Positions 35,728 to 49,923 are shown, counted from the stretch's first letter. The stretch: DNA of 64,000 bases from Dermacentor variabilis (GCF_050947875.1 NC_134569.1:35625277-35689276), one strand, 5' to 3'. The notes: a model not told the origin generated them from the letters alone. Translations and numbers: made by a program.

Positions 35728-35854
<127 letters not shown>

Positions 35855-37254
35855 GGCACCGCAACAAGCGACATACGGAAACGGTATTATCTAAGTCTAC
35901 AAAGACTTCTTTGACTGGGCCCGCAGAATCGGCTACAGCGATGCAATTATACAGTCAAAGAGAAAAAAAAAAGATTACGATGCTCAGACAAGTAGAGTAA
36001 TAAAAAGTGATATTAAGTTTTATTACTGCGTTGCATTATTCGAATAAGAAAGGAACGGCTTATGACCTTCGGTGCAGGCTTTCACTGGATAAAAATATTC
36101 GGAAGCAACATTGCTCAATCAAAATAGAGCCCGAGCCCAGAGCTCGAAGCAAACTCGACCTACGAGCGCAGCTCCGCAGTCGCTCACTGAAGCACCTGAT
36201 GAAAAAAAAAAAAGGAATATCTAGAATTCTGCGCAAGCTGGGGGCATATTGCATATTTTATTTGATTGCGCTGAAGCAAGAAAATAAAATTGCTACAAGA
36301 CTCCTTAGATATTCGCGCGAGTGTGATGAAAGCCCCATGTGTGATAGCCCTGGGTACTAAGACGCACCTATACGTGATCTGATATCATTATGAATGCAGA
36401 TTCGCGATTTGCAGAAGAACTTACCGCGACCTTATCTCAGAAATATCGCAGAAACATCTCAGACCTTAGACTCTTACCGCGAACACTCTGCATTGTAAAG
36501 AGAAAGAGAGAGATTTTATCTCTCTCTCTCTCTCTCTCTCTGTTTACAATGGTAATTAGAGACAAGAACCATAGCTGATAAACGAGGAACATACAGAAAC
36601 AGAGCTCTAGAATCTAATATGTAAACAAAGACGTGCAATAAAAAGCGTAACCGATGGTCGCGCCGAATAGAATTGTCAATTAAGGTGATGGCACAAGAAT
36701 ATCGTATAGAGGCCTTAACGTGTACGGGGATCTCTAGTGCGTTTAGGGAGCAGAAAGTGTTCGGTTAACAGGAATCTGTAGCGTGGGAGCATCTATCTAA
36801 ATACATGATAAATGAGAAATCGTTGTTCTGAGTAACTGCCGCGCCAATTTTGATGATGTTTGTTGCATTTAAAAGAATACGTTAAAATATTGCAACTTTA
36901 GGAAGTGAACTTGAAATGTACGTTATCAATTGTTTAAGAAAATGTGTTCAAAGTTGCAATATATGAAAAACGACTCCATTACTTACTTTCGTACTTACTT
37001 TAATACTTACTTACTTTCGCAAGACCCTTGTAAACACCAACAGTTTCTCAGTTATAAGTTTAGTCATCAAATTTGTCCCCTTGGAATGCTCTCACAGGTG
37101 TCGTTTGTAAAAGTGCAGTGTCCGCTCTTCCTGCACTTACGGATTAGTAAACTTCGTGTTCCTATGTTTTTTTTTAACTTACTGAATTTCAGCAACCTTT
37201 GTAAAAAATTCGAGATCCTAAATCAAAATTCTGCTTCCCACAGTTGCTAGAATT
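35855..37254. other. Anonymous sequence, no supported gene
   Basis: The stretch is AT rich. A (TC)n tract lies at 36519-36541, with a partly complementary AGAGAAAGAGAGAG tract just before it (about 36500-36513), so a small hairpin could form. No gene is seen. Confidence 0.5.
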
Positions 37255-37350
37255 TAGCGTTCTCTGTCAAATGAAATGAGACCGGGGGATCCAACCTCAG
37301 TCCCCCAACACAGCAGCCTGATTCTTTAACCACTAAGCCTTAATCGAATG
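37255..37350 (-). repeat. tRNA-like SINE head, minus strand
   Basis: On the minus strand this reads GGCTTAGTGGTTAAAGAATC (A-box-like), then, after a gap, GAGGTTGGATCCCCC (B-box-like). Spacing suits a pol III type 2 promoter. No paired acceptor arm or CCA context marks it as a working tRNA gene, so a SINE head is likelier. It is unlike Ruka outside the promoter boxes. Confidence 0.45.
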
Positions 37351-37630
37351 CGCACTTCTATTGTGCCAACGCCAACTAGATCTTGGTAATGATCCCGGCG
37401 TGTGTCACATCGCCTAGCACGGGTGCGCGAGAGAACAAGCGCGCGTGCCCGTTTTCTTAATGCCAAAGACGCAGGAAAGGATGCTGCGTGCTTAGAGCTT
37501 TTGATCAACCATTTCACGAAAGCTTCTAGTCACATAAATTCCAAGATCTGTATATTTTTCTTCCTATTCTATTTGCATGCGTTATTCTCCTTCGCAATCT
37601 TGTGTTAGTGTTTATGACGGCTCTTTCTTT

Positions 37631-37753
37631 TAATTATGGGGTTTTACGTGCCAAAACCACTTTCTGATTATGAGGCACGCCGTAGTGGAGGACTCCGTAA
37701 ATTTCGACCACCTGGGGTTCTTTAACGTGCACCTAAATCTAAGTACGACGGGT
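37631..37753 (-). mobile_element. Ruka-type SINE, 5'-truncated, minus strand
   Basis: The reverse complement reads TTAGATTTAGGTGCACGTTA, continues through the CCAGGTGGTCGAAATTTACG body block, and ends in AAAACCCCATAATTA. It lacks the tRNA head. Divergence from the 1665 copy in the shared part is low. Confidence 0.9.
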
Positions 37754-40700
37754 CTTACAGTCCGTTGGTTTTAGACCGCAGCTCTGAGGCGCCCGTTCCT
37801 GCGGCAAGGGTCGGCGCAGGCGGCGTAACCAAGCGAACGAGCACAGCGAAAGAGGAAAGAGCGAACGCGGAGCGAGAGATGAAAGACACGAGCCGCGAAC
37901 GGTGGCAACCAACTGGAGCGGCTCATTCAGAGACGGGCCCGCGGGAAATCCGCCTCTTTCATTTTCCTGCGCTGCCCACTGCCGCACGCCGCTGGAAACG
38001 TTTTGGAAGGGTGTCGGGGCTTTCGCCGCTTAATTTGTGTACCTGCGCCCACGTTGAGTGCGTGTCAGTTGTGCATTTCGTGGATGGCGAATCATTATTA
38101 ATGACTTCTCCGGGACAAAATGTCGTTCCTGGAAGCCATGAAGCACTCAGTGATTACTGGGTTTGCAGGCCTGAGTGCGCTGTTGTGCAAACAGTGCGGC
38201 CGATAAAGGCACGCTGAGTTCCCTTTGGTGACGCATGCAGCTGCCTTCGAGTTTGTTTTCGCTGATGTTTGCACTTGGAGCTCGCTTTTTATATTCTTTT
38301 TAAACATTATTTAGACATTTCGCATATTCAAGAAGTCTTCCAGCGCAGCCTTCCGAGTCGGATTTATAAAAGCGGTGCACTTGTTTACATCGACATCTAC
38401 AGACACAGATCGTTGTTAGTGTCAAACAGTATGGAAAAGGTGCATCGCTGATATGAAATGATGTCAAAACGTACAAAAACAGACATATCCGCATATGTGC
38501 TGTATTGTTCCACCCTGAGACACTAAACAACGGCAACTGAACAACGGCAACTGAACCACAGCAACTGTGATCTATATAACATATTAAGGGCTGTTACAGT
38601 TTACACGTACCATAAAACATTATTAGAGAAGGCTGTGCCCACATAAATTCATTGCTAGGCCGTGTTGTTCTTTCGAGAAAACATGGATACCATCACTGAA
38701 CCCGTTGGTATAACGGAGCGAGACGGTTGTTTATGCTGCTGTATACCGAATGCACCGCCTCTTGTTTTCTGTTTGACGCAGAGGTAAGCAATACATCTCT
38801 GGAATTGAGAAATGTGCTGCATAACAACACGTACAGACCCACCCATCCACGTAGCGAATGCACACGGCAGCCGGCTACGGTGACGTACAAATGTTGGCAC
38901 AGCGCTGTGTCGCCGCTTGCCGCTGATTGTGTATGGGCCGCTGTGGGAAGGGTAGTTGATTTCAAATCACTATGGGCAGAACTGAACTGTAAAACCAGTT
39001 CCCCTCGTCCTATAACAGCCTACGTTTCAGTTCAAGTCCGCAGGTAGCGGGTGCACGAAAACGACGGCGCCAGGCTTAACTTTCGCTTAACCGGATCAAC
39101 ATTGGCTTAAACTTCATGTGCACGGCTTCAGAGGGTTGAAGCTTGGGCATTTCAGCTTCGTAGGCATGTCTTGACTCACTTTGAGCTCGATTAGTTATAT
39201 ATACAAGAGAAGAGGCTGTCGCTATCGCGTTATCACTTCGTTGGCAGATCGCGCAGGGTTCGGTCGAACGATGGTCGGCACACTGATATTGTCAGTGCCG
39301 TCGACAAGAAAGCCCGTCGCAGTGCGATAACTCACGCTCGTCGGTTGCACAATCGACCTTGGGTTGCATCGTTGTCGGCCTCGTATGATAAAATGCTTTC
39401 AGTGACGCACCGTACTGGATAGTGAGTCAATCGTTGATGTGAGCATCGTGTCGATCTCGTATCGACCCAGTTTTAAATACGTGAAGTCAGGCACGCGCTG
39501 CCACCACCAGCCAGGGAGGACCGACGCAGCAAAAAGACTTCATCAGCAACGTGATGTTTTTAAGTGTCCCCCAGAGTAGCGCACGGGTTTTTCATTAAAT
39601 TTACTAGCCATCAACGAAAGGCGGCAACTACCTGGCTCACGGTGCAGTGCGAACCACTCGGACGAAGCCCTGGCCACTTTCTCTCTTAAAGTGGAGTTGC
39701 AGTCTTACGCACCGCACGTTTTCGGCACTGTAATGACGTTGAGCTACCAGTGGAATTTCAACGCGGTCATGGCCACGAGTGCTTGCAGCAGCGCGCGTCC
39801 GAGCGCCTAATTTTATTTTTATTTTTTGCTGGGGTCTTTCCGGCGAGCAGGGACGCGCGCTACCCGTAGAAAACGTTTCGCGACGAAACCGCAAGGGCAG
39901 GGCGCATGCGCCGCCATGTCAAAGGCGGATTGGTGTCACACGGGCTCGCCCGACCGCTCGATGCGTTCTCGTAGGTGGTCTCAGCCGGACCGCTTGTTTC
40001 GTACTATCGTCTGCTCGCCTCAGCTCTCGACCACGCCTGTTTGGTTAGCTTGGTTTTGTCTCAGTCGCACTCGTTTCATGCGAGCGCGACTGAGTCATGC
40101 TAGATTTTCATGCTTTCCGACTGATTTGTAATCTGATCGTATGCGTGACGCTAATTGCGTAGTTCTTTTTGGAAGCCACGCGGCAGCAGCGATTACGCTG
40201 GAACCTTCGACGAGTCATCTAGAAGAGCCGACGCGCATACCCGCAGAACAGATTTTCGACGATCGCCAACTCTACTATATACATGTCTCTCTCAAATTCT
40301 TTTCCTCAATATATGGGTAAATGGAAGCACGTATAGAGGTACGCTCAGATTTAGTATTAGGGAGTATGGTAATCCTCGTAGAATCATTTACAGCCAGAAC
40401 ACATACTTAAACGAGCCTTGATGAAGGAATTGTCGTTGCTTGCACCAAGCTAAAAGGAACACACACGTAAAAATTCAATATATGTAAACAAGTGCGCCTC
40501 AAATGATCCCCTAGACTGTGAAGAGCGCCGTAGTGGGATATTTCATGCCATTTATGTCCGTAAGTCATTCTCTAATATTGTAATAGAAATTAGTGGTCTT
40601 TCACCCAGCACTCTACGAGAGCAGGGCCGCTCAGCGATAGGGGTGGGCGTATTCCCAAACAACTTCTAACAGCGCACCGCATTTTCACGTACTTCGTAAT

Positions 40701-42969
40701 CCGCACTCCTGCAGTTTTCATTGAGTAAAATATTGCCGACACTCTCTCCGACCAAAGGTTTAACTTGGGTCTAACAGAAAGGCTTGGAGCTTGGTGCAGT
40801 TGGCTGCTTCGCTCTAACAAGGCGGAATACAAGTGCGTGCTGAAGATAAATAAAAAACAGGTATGCCCACTGAGATGAGCATTTTAGCATTTTAACACGG
40901 TAATATATAGTCTTAATGAAAAAAGAAAAACGTTCATCAAATATTAACAATAGAAAATGGCCGAAACAACGAACGCGAGTCTCTGTGTGCATTGACACTT
41001 CTCTGATTGTTGGAGCAGACATCCCCAGTAATAAGAAAGTTCTTCCCAGAAGCAAAAAGCTGTTGCTCCAAGGTATGGTAATGGCCACGATCCGCCTATT
41101 GTATGAAGTTTACAAACGGTTAACGTGAATGTTTCACAATCCTAGTTAAAGAAAGTGCAGTGCTTGTAGCCAAGCCCGTGTTCTTCGGAGCTTACGCGAC
41201 TTTCGTGAAATAGGTGTCACTATATTACGCCCAGTTCTTTTGCATTTTGTTGTCTTTAGAAGCCAGTTTAGTTTCAGAAGAAAAATACATATAACTTTCT
41301 GACTATCAACTCACACTGACTGCACGTTGTTAAGAGATAAGCTGGATTTTTGAACTTTAAGCCGTCACTCCGTCAAGCCCCATTTACGTAGCGTCTAGTG
41401 AAGCGCCGCCAAAATAACAATGTAGAACCCACGCCGGCATACTAATTTCTAAATCTTAGAGGATAACAAGGCCAACACAGCCACAAGCACTGCATATCAC
41501 AGGGACGAATGCTGGAACTATACATTCCGTTTGTAACGCCGCCACCGGAAATTAATGGCAACAACTGCAGTGGTCCAATGATCCTCCAAAGCCCGGGTGA
41601 TAATCATATTTCGAGAGCGACAGCAGAAATAAAAGCAGGGCGCCTAATGAAACGGTGAGCAGATCACATATTTCATGTGTCGTAAATTAATATAAGTTAT
41701 TTTAGAGGGACTCTACCGGCTTTGCCAGGCGATACTCATTCCACGCTAATGGATTCCGTGCATTCGGTGCTCCGGGGTGCGAGTAAGACGAGTGAAAAAT
41801 TTATTCTCAAGATTAAAATCTTCTTCGTTCCCTGCTTTGACGTATTCATCATTCCTTTTTTGTTTTTATTTGCGTGTAATTATCAGTCAGCAGAAAAAAG
41901 AAAGGCGAATCGCAGTTTGCTGCGCCGGGCGTGGACAGGGATAAATTAGATTTGACCCGCACAAGAAATGAAAATTGCGTTAACCGCGCCTTTGTCCGCC
42001 ACAAATGGTTTATCTATTTCTGTGAAACTTGAGGTTTGTCATTTTTGTCGTACCTCTCCCCTATGAAACGCAAGAAATGTTAGGCAAACCCTGTTTTCCC
42101 TGTATTCTGTTTAGTTTACATCGCTGCAACGAGGGGGAGGAGAAGAGGGGGGGGAAGGAGAGAAAAGATTTTCCTTCACTTGCTCCATTGTAGTTGCTCA
42201 CTTGGTTTTTATTCAGTGATTTTATTCGGCGATATTGAAGCAGACAGCTGGAATTTTATACATAATAAAAATAATAATAACAGAAGCTCATGTTATACAA
42301 GTTGCAATCGAACGCCGAAGTACATATCACATAGAACAAAAGCTGAGCAAAACAGCGAGAAAGCACAAGTATTTCTGGACAAGTATCCCAGTATGGATGG
42401 CATAATACTATGTTAGCTTAAACAGCAAGTTAAGCAACCGCAATTTCAATGAACATGTCAAGAATCCAAGGATACACAATTCGATACCACTAGGTACTTT
42501 AACAACACTCAACTATAGCGGGAAATAAACCTCAGCACTATAGAACTACTCAGACTTAGTTTTAATGTCGTAAACTAGTCTCAATGTCGTCTCCTCAGTG
42601 TGTGCGCATGTAATTGCCGATACGAGAATATCGGTAAATATGGTTGGAAAATAATTTATTTGTATCTTAAGTTTGTCCCAAGCGGCTTATATAGATATTT
42701 ACAAAATAATGTTTAGCGAGATCTGTGAAATCGCTCTGGGCACTTATGTATGAGGCCCAGTCTGTGTATGAGCCAATTCCGCGGAGTGACTACTTTTGCT
42801 GTGTTCTGTGTGTGATCGTCTTTGTGCTGAGTGCCTTACGTACGACTGTTTAAATTATACGATGCGACGTACGTGTATAGCATACGTAAAGGCAGATAAG
42901 AAACTTCGGAGATAAGCTCTTGTAAGGAAAAGCTCTAAGGAATCACATATGATCTAAATAATGAGAGAG
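37754..42969. other. Anonymous sequence, no supported gene
   Basis: This 5.2-kb stretch has no recognisable gene. The frame 37765-38217 (+, 150 codons) begins in a GC-rich patch and has no known motif. A short direct repeat (ACAACGGCAACTGA) occurs twice near 38526-38556. The G/A-rich run at about 42131-42170 is low complexity. Confidence 0.5.
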
Positions 42970-43110
42970 TGAAAAAGGCCAAGGAAAGAAAGGGAGGATA
43001 ACCAGATTATTTTCGGTTGGCTACCCTGTACTTGGGTAGAGGCAAGTGGATGCGACAGGTGAGAGATAATAAAGGATAAAGAAAATGAAAAAAAAAATAA
43101 TAAAGAAAAC
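42970..43110 (-). mobile_element. RNase H LINE family 3' UTR fragment, minus strand
   Basis: The minus strand reads CAGGGTAGCCAACCGAAAAT followed by a TTATCCTCCCTTTCTTTCCT-like end, the family 3' block in decayed form. Only the non-coding 3' end is present. Confidence 0.7.
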
Positions 43111-43499
43111 ATCAGCACACATACCTACACATACACACAATACACACGAACTGTTTCTGTGAGCACTGTATCGTACTGATTCGTACGACAACCTGATAGG
43201 CATAAAAAAGTCTAAAAAATTTCTGCAGATTTGTCACAGAATTTGAGAGACAACTCCATCTGTGTCTGTATTGTTATACTAAAATAGCGGAAAAAACGTT
43301 ATCTTTCTTTGGAGGTCACGCCTTTTGGAGCGACTCCCTCGCTATGATCGCGCCGGCGGCTATGTCATGACAGAGAATTTCTTAGGCAGCTACCGAACTT
43401 TTTTTAATGTAACTACACCGTGAATCTATGTACACTCACTTTTCCCTGAGTAACGATCAATATTGTGCGCGATTTTAGGTCATCTCTTTTTCTTTCCTG
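43111..43499. other. Anonymous sequence
   Basis: No gene or element boundary is recognised. Confidence 0.5.
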
Positions 43500-43690
43500 A
43501 AGTTGTCTGTGCACGTTGTGGCCAACACATAGGCTGCAGCGAAGAAGAGTGACGTCTGCTCAAGCGGCACCGCCACCTGCATGCACCTCGTGGATTCTGT
43601 GCTTGGCCTAACGTCTTTAACCGCTGCCCGTTCACCCGCGTCCTATACCTTAATAAACCTCACAACATTTGGTGCAGGCGGCGGGTATAC
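43500..43690 (+). repeat. Possible LTR remnant with primer-binding-site-like end
   Basis: CCTTAATAAACCTCACAACA, containing an AATAAA signal, is followed by TTTGGTGCAGGCGGCGGGTA. This is the arrangement expected at an LTR end and primer-binding site. No second copy, TATA box or coding region is visible, so it may be a solo or fragmentary LTR. Confidence 0.4.
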
Positions 43691-43854
43691 AGAGTTCAAG
43701 AGTGAACGATAAGTTAATCTTAACGCATATGGCACCTCAACCTAACTTAATAAAATTGAGAACAGCGTTTCATAAGATACCGATACCGGCACGAGCGGCT
43801 ACGTGAAAGGAGTCATTGACGATCTCGTGTCTTATGGTTGAGTGATCGGATTTA

Positions 43855-44062
43855 AAGTCCCAAATGAGACCGGGGCTGTTATAAATATGGTGCAGAGTTC
43901 CGGCTTAATTTTTACTACCTGGGTGTATTTACCCTGCAACCATCATCTCAATACACGAGAGTTTTTGCATTCAGCCACCACACAGAGTCTCCTACCGTGG
44001 CCGATAATCGAACCAGTGACCTCGTGCTCCTCTCACGTGACAGCCTGATTGAGTGCATACGA
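43855..44062 (-). mobile_element. Ruka-type SINE, strongly diverged, minus strand
   Basis: The reverse complement holds GAGCACGAGGTCACTGGTTC, continuing GATTATCGGCCACGG (the B-box region), then AATGCAAAAACTCTCGTGT and ACCCAGGTAGTAAAAATTAA. These align in order with the head and body of the 1665 copy through many substitutions. It is an old copy. Confidence 0.65.
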
Positions 44063-47000
44063 AGAAAGCTGTGATGACGAGCGATAATTTATAAGCATAA
44101 CAGCACTCTATTCGTTATTTCGAACAACTCTCTAGCTTTCGGGTTTCTGTGTAAGAGTGTACAAAATTTATTTGTGGGTTTTATTTATTTCGAAACTAAG
44201 CATACTTTACTGTTTTCTCAAAGTCAGCTAGACGGTCTAATGCTCAGTAAAGAAGGAGGCTAAACGACGATGCTAACAATTTCAGAGTTTTATTTTTTCT
44301 TTCTTTCTTGTTCAAGCGGATAAATTCCAATGCCGTCCTGTGTCCTTTCTTTCTTACCGGTACGCTCTCATTTCAGCTGGCATTTTAGGGGGAAAGAAAT
44401 AAACAGCTATTCACCCAACTGGTCCCGTCCTACCCTAGTCAGATTATCATGAGGTCAAGAAACAGGAATAGTGGGGTTCGTAAAAGTATGGTAATATTCT
44501 CTGGCCCGCTTCAGCCTAGTATTGATTTTCCGCAAAACGGCGCTGGTTTGAGCAAATTGGTAGTCCACTGCTGCAGGCTTCCCGTGGAGAGAGGACATAC
44601 GCAAAGAAGAGACGAAAGAAACAGGAAGATAAGCCGCCATCATTTTTTTACTATCTTCCTGAGACAACTTTCAGCCTTGTATAACTCGCAACCGAACTAT
44701 GGATCACTGCTCCCCAACGTTCAGAAAAAAATAAAAAATAAATAAGAAAACATCACTTAGGCACGTCGCTCAGGCAACGGTGCATTAGGGACTGCTTCGT
44801 GACGTAAATACTTCATTGAACTGAAGTGTGGGCTCACTTTAGAGTGTATTTTTTATTATATTTTTAGTGTCGTGGAGAAACCTACTCTTTTTTCGTGAAC
44901 AAGGAAACAAATCAAATTTGAGCCACATAAACGCAGCAAACTTTGTTTAGGTTCTGTGCTGGCAACGACACGCAAGAACACGATTGTGGGAGGCCGAAGG
45001 AGAAGCAGCCATGGGTCATCAATCTTTCAATATGCATCAGCGCCAGTGACTCCGTAGCACGGAAGGTATTGGGTGTTTATTTCAGTGATGGTTATCAAAA
45101 ATTGATCGTCGTAATATTTGTTGTTGCCATGGTTACGTGACGGCCATTATTCTTTCTAGTAAATGTCGTACATATACACTTGACGTTTCCGAAAAAGTAT
45201 TGCCTTTGTATTGAGCCTGCTTGACTGCATAAGGTGTGTAGTTTATGACGCAATTCTGATATGAAGCGAGTCTCGAAAGGAATAGTGGAGTGGTCAATTG
45301 CATAATGTAGTGAGATTTGTACCTATGGATAATAAAATATAGTTTCGTTTCTACTGCGCGAAGGTGCTGCGGATACCCCTCCTTTCTCCACTCCCCACCC
45401 CCTTCCCCAAAAAAGAGAGAAAGATCACGACGTTTTTGCAATCTTAGCGCTCCAGATGGTGCCAGCACGAAAGAGTAGGAGGCTTCAGTACCTGTTTAAG
45501 TAGAAAGAAGATGGAGGGAAATATAATCGGTGCGGTTTATCCCTTGCTGCGTCACTGCATGTGTATAGTGCATATCGTGCCTACCATGGTATACCAGCTG
45601 TTTAATATGCCCATTGAACATAAGTCTTTTCTCTTTGGAGATAGGCACCGATATTCTTTTTTCGAATACAGCAAGTACTGGAAAGTAAAACTTCTTAATG
45701 AGGAATAGTGATTCCATTGAGTAATAAATAAGAATAAACATTCATAATTAAGAGCATCAAATCATCGGAAAGAACTGTTCTTCGAACACGCTGCTGAGAT
45801 GAGTAGTAGTAAATAGTTTAACAAGGTTTGTTGAGATTGGTTGGTTCGCGAGTCCCTCAGTCCAGGGCGCTAATGACTTCGAGCACTAAAATGCCCCTTT
45901 ATGTAAACAGTAAATACAAATTATTATCTTGCATCTTCTCCTTGGACATTAATTGAGGCACTGGTTGTGCGTGAGTCCACATTTCAATGTGCACTTGAGT
46001 GGCCAGGGCTTCAGATAAGCTAACAGCGTTTCTGACTTGGTGAATTTAAACAATCTAGATTAATTATGGGGTCAGTGAACAACTTGTGGCGTCGTGCCTA
46101 GTAACCTCCCCCTCCCCCCACCCCCTTCAACCCGTCCCCCGTGCAAGTTAAATGCGGAAAATACGCTTTCCGTATACTTGTGTGTAAGGCTCATCTCAAA
46201 CCTGTCCAAGTAAAAGGAGCCATCTTTTTGTGGACAACTCAACGCATCCAGCTGAGCAATACTGAACCCCATCAGCAGACGTGCAGTTTAAGTGAAAACA
46301 ATTGAAGACTCTGCTCCAGCACTGAGATTTATTTGTCAAACACTTTGTAAGGATTTCAGTAATGAATCAGCACAACACAGTAAGCAACATTTTTCAATTG
46401 AACTTTGAAGTTCTAAAGAAAAAAAATTTTAGCAACCCCAGAACTCGGTCACACCACAGATTCGCTCGTGTGCGTTGTGTCGAGGAAACTTCCGACAGAG
46501 ATTGCACGTTGGGGGGATTTGTACTTTAATTAAGCAGCCGCTTATTCGGCCCCCCGAGTACAGAGGTAAATTGTACGCATAGTATTTCATTTGCAACAGC
46601 ATTGGTTCGAGGTTGAATAACGATTCCCAAAAATATACAGAAAGAAAACATAAAGGTGAGCATTCTTATTCGTCTGATATTCGCAACTAGCTTCTCCTGT
46701 CCAAATATTGTAAGATAAGCTACACGTATTACAGGGGCTTTGCCGGTAATCTACAGACATGACGATGAGCGCCAGCTGACAGCAGATATTTCTGGTGGCT
46801 TCCATATCTATTTTTAGCCTATCGATCATCCTTGCAATATCCTTGGTATATGGGGCACTTTTCAGTATATACAACTGAAAGGCACTTCTCCTTTTCTAAA
46901 TCAAGCGCCAGCAAGTTGAACCTCTTCCCTGCCATCAAGCCATTGCTCTAGTGCCTTTGATGTTCTTTTCTCGACATTTATACTTAATGCGTCATCTAGG

Positions 47001-49805
47001 AAGTGCTTTAGCGTGTTCTTTTTCGGGAAGCGGACACAGAGAAAAAGCAAACGCGTGGAGCACTTCAAAGTGATGGCGAGCAGCGAAGTATGGTGCAGAA
47101 TCCTGAGAAGAGCAACAAGTTTTCCTTGCGACGTCGGGTCTCTCGAAAGCCTATGCAGAAATCAAAGGCAACGAGCACCCCTGAAATGGGTTCTGCATGC
47201 GAGCTTTGGATCCGCGGTCTCCGCGCTGCCTTCCGCGTTATTGCTACGACTCGCTAGAGACTTCACCGCGTAGACCTCGTTATTTGGAACGTAAATCAAC
47301 GTTCGGTGATAAACAAGGCACACTAAGTCGAACAATGCGGGCCACAAGAAAGAAACAAAGAAAGGAGAACCACATCGGAAATCGGAAGCTGTAGCGGCAC
47401 TGTGTAACTTTTCTTGCCGTCTCTCACGTTTCTGGCACCGAGGAGAATTGATACGAAAACATAAGCCAGATTTCTCGGCACGGGGCGAAGTGCTAGAGTG
47501 GGGTGTTTCCGAGCGCAGCAGCTGAAACAGAGCGTTTGCATTTGCATGCGGAGCAGCAGCTCTATGCTTGATTGAAAGCAACATCGCGAGTTTAAGGTAT
47601 TCCAGAAAGGCGTTTTTGCCCAGCAACCCGGTCGCGACCTTAAATGTACGTTTACATATTTGGCAAGCGTTACGTCAATCGTAGGTAAAAAAAAGAGAAA
47701 AAAAGAAAGTTCTGTCCTACAAGTACGTGGAGGCATTGAAAATTCGAGGCACACAGTGTATGAGCACCACTGGTTTTGCTTACGAAAGTGATCTCAAAAC
47801 ACCAATATACTTTCTAAGAGAAAGCGTCTTTCCATTCTTGAAAAATAAAACGTCGGAAAAACCTTTAAACGTCGACAGTGGGAAATGGGATAGGAATACG
47901 TCTGAAGAGCACAACACGCTTGCGGAGAAAGTGCTGATGCAGGCTATGACAATTTCACCGCTGTTGAGCTAGAAAATAAATGACACTTTGGTCATTATAG
48001 AAGTCATGAAGAAAAGTCATTGTCTCATTATTTCTTCAAGGGATGTAACTTGAGGAATATCTATTCGTAAAATTTCTGTTTTGTATTATCAAACGCAATT
48101 GAACAAACCACTACATTAATTCAACTACAGCTCTCAAAGAGCCACACAACTTAAACAGCAAGTTAGGTTATAACTTTGTAAAATTTCCCCATAGTCTGGC
48201 ACCAGCCGAAAATTGTCAATAAGGATTCTTACGCTAGAAATCGATGCGACTGTGAAGCCCCAAGAAGGGTGAGAAACTTGGATTTTCGCAAGTGCATGCT
48301 TACGTGCACGGCACAGCGTGTACAGCCTAAAGCACATTGTTTTTGCGTGCCAAACGCCTATACGAAAACAAGGAGACGTCATGTGGTATAAGCACTCTGG
48401 AAGAAACTTCTTACAAGGCCGCATGATTGCTCCTGGCAGCCGAGTGCAGCTTGGATCAAGTGCAAACTAACATCCGCACACTGCGACGTGTACGCGGAAG
48501 ACACACACGCATGCCAATTACGGCTGCGGAGAGTGGCGCAGTATAGATGGAGTCGTGCGCATAAATCGCCCTTAGGGGGAAGGAACACGACCGCAACGGC
48601 GGCAGCATCTACTTAACCCGTATCTGTCTTGCCGCGAGCTCGCAGCGTCGCGGGCGCGCTATTTCCCGTAACTTATTAGACGCGAGGAGCCGCGTGCCCC
48701 GAGCCCTATTGCTCCCGCGGCCATCGCGCGGCGAACAAAGAAAAAAAAAACAGGCCCGCGCGTGCGCGAAAGGGAAAAAAGGAAGACGTGCTTGCTCGGC
48801 TGCCATCCACAGAGTAGAGAGCGCGCGCATACGCGCCCCAATTTACTTAATGCCTCCCGTTGGTGACTGGGAAGAGAAGGGTGCGCTGGTGGGGGAGTCG
48901 GGGAAAAGCGCTGCCCTGGTCAAGGCAGCACTGTTGCCTCTCCTCTTCGTCCGTCCCATCTCGTAGTACGCTGCCGTCAGATGAAAGAGGGGGACACCCC
49001 GGAGTGCTGTCTGTCCCAGAACGGGCGGCCAGCGCGCACACATGGCCATAGAACGATAGGCGCGGTGGCTGGCCCACTCCTTATGCGCGCCGAGCAGCAG
49101 CAGACCTCCAATCTCGTCCATCGATCGTGGCCCGATCCTTGAGTTGGGACAGTGCGTCGGCGTCGTCGGCAGAAGAGGCACGACGCCGAACCTCTCTTCT
49201 TCGTTTCCTCCCTACCCATCGTCTCGCTGCTACGTCATACTAAATCCCTGCAGTGTTGTCGTGACTATATAGCTGGCGTCAGCTAATCAAAAGTCGTATA
49301 TGAGAGGCTTTATGCCTTCGCAATGACTCCGTGTCGTGAGCCGGCGCCTCCGTCATTATCTTCCCTGGTTCATCGATTGGTCGGTGGCCGTTCTTACGAA
49401 AGCTGATGGCGTATCTATCAACGCCAAATGTGTTCGGGCCACAAGCACCGTGAAAAAGCGGATTTTCTTTCGTGCAGCCTCGGCGTGGTAGTCCTCAGAA
49501 AGCGGAACGCTGCGTTCTCGACCTGCATATGATGTAGCGGAAAGCAAGTGGAAATTCCCACGCTGTGCGTCCGGTTTTCACTGAAATTAAACATTCTCGG
49601 AGATTCAACGCTCCGCAACGTTCGGCGTCAGCAGTACATAAAATGTTAAGCAACCCAGCACAGGAGCCGAGTTCACAACACTGTTCTCAAAAGTTCCTAT
49701 AAATTGCGACCAGCCAGTACGCTGGTTTGCATTGTTAGCGGTTCGTAACTTTGGTGGTTGGCTCAACCAAAACGTTGACGAAGGTGCTAATCTGGGCACG
49801 GTTAA
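44063..49805. other. Anonymous sequence, no supported gene
   Basis: This 5.7-kb stretch has no recognisable coding domain or RNA gene. Its longest frame, 47162-47626 (minus, 154 codons), has no motif and overlaps other frames. A CpG-rich patch lies at 48600-49250. A weak CTCF-like phrase (CTCCAGATGGTGCC) occurs near 45450-45463. Confidence 0.5.
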
Positions 49806-49923
49806 ATTCCGCCATATTGTCGAATTCAGCATCCTGGCACCTCTGATTGGTATAGATGGCTGTTGCGGCCAATCTGATCGGCTCAAAATGCTGTCATTGT
49901 AAAATTCGACAATATGGCGGAAT
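49806..49923. mobile_element. 118-bp foldback MITE-like element
   Basis: Perfect 21-bp inverted arms bound the element: ATTCCGCCATATTGTCGAAT plus T at 49806-49826, and its exact reverse complement at 49903-49923. Inside, AGCAT/ATGCT and GATTGG/CCAATC pairs continue the symmetry, so the whole unit folds into a long imperfect hairpin. It has no coding capacity. Flanks are GGTTAA on the left and CTTACA on the right, so a TA-type duplication is possible but not clear. Confidence 0.8.

Noticed and set aside
37255..37350. A functional tRNA gene on the minus strand
   Set aside because: A- and B-box-like sequences are present, but I could not pair a full acceptor stem.
43500..43690. Complete LTR retrotransposon
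   Set aside because: Only one LTR-like end is visible, with no coding region or second LTR; kept only as a possible remnant.
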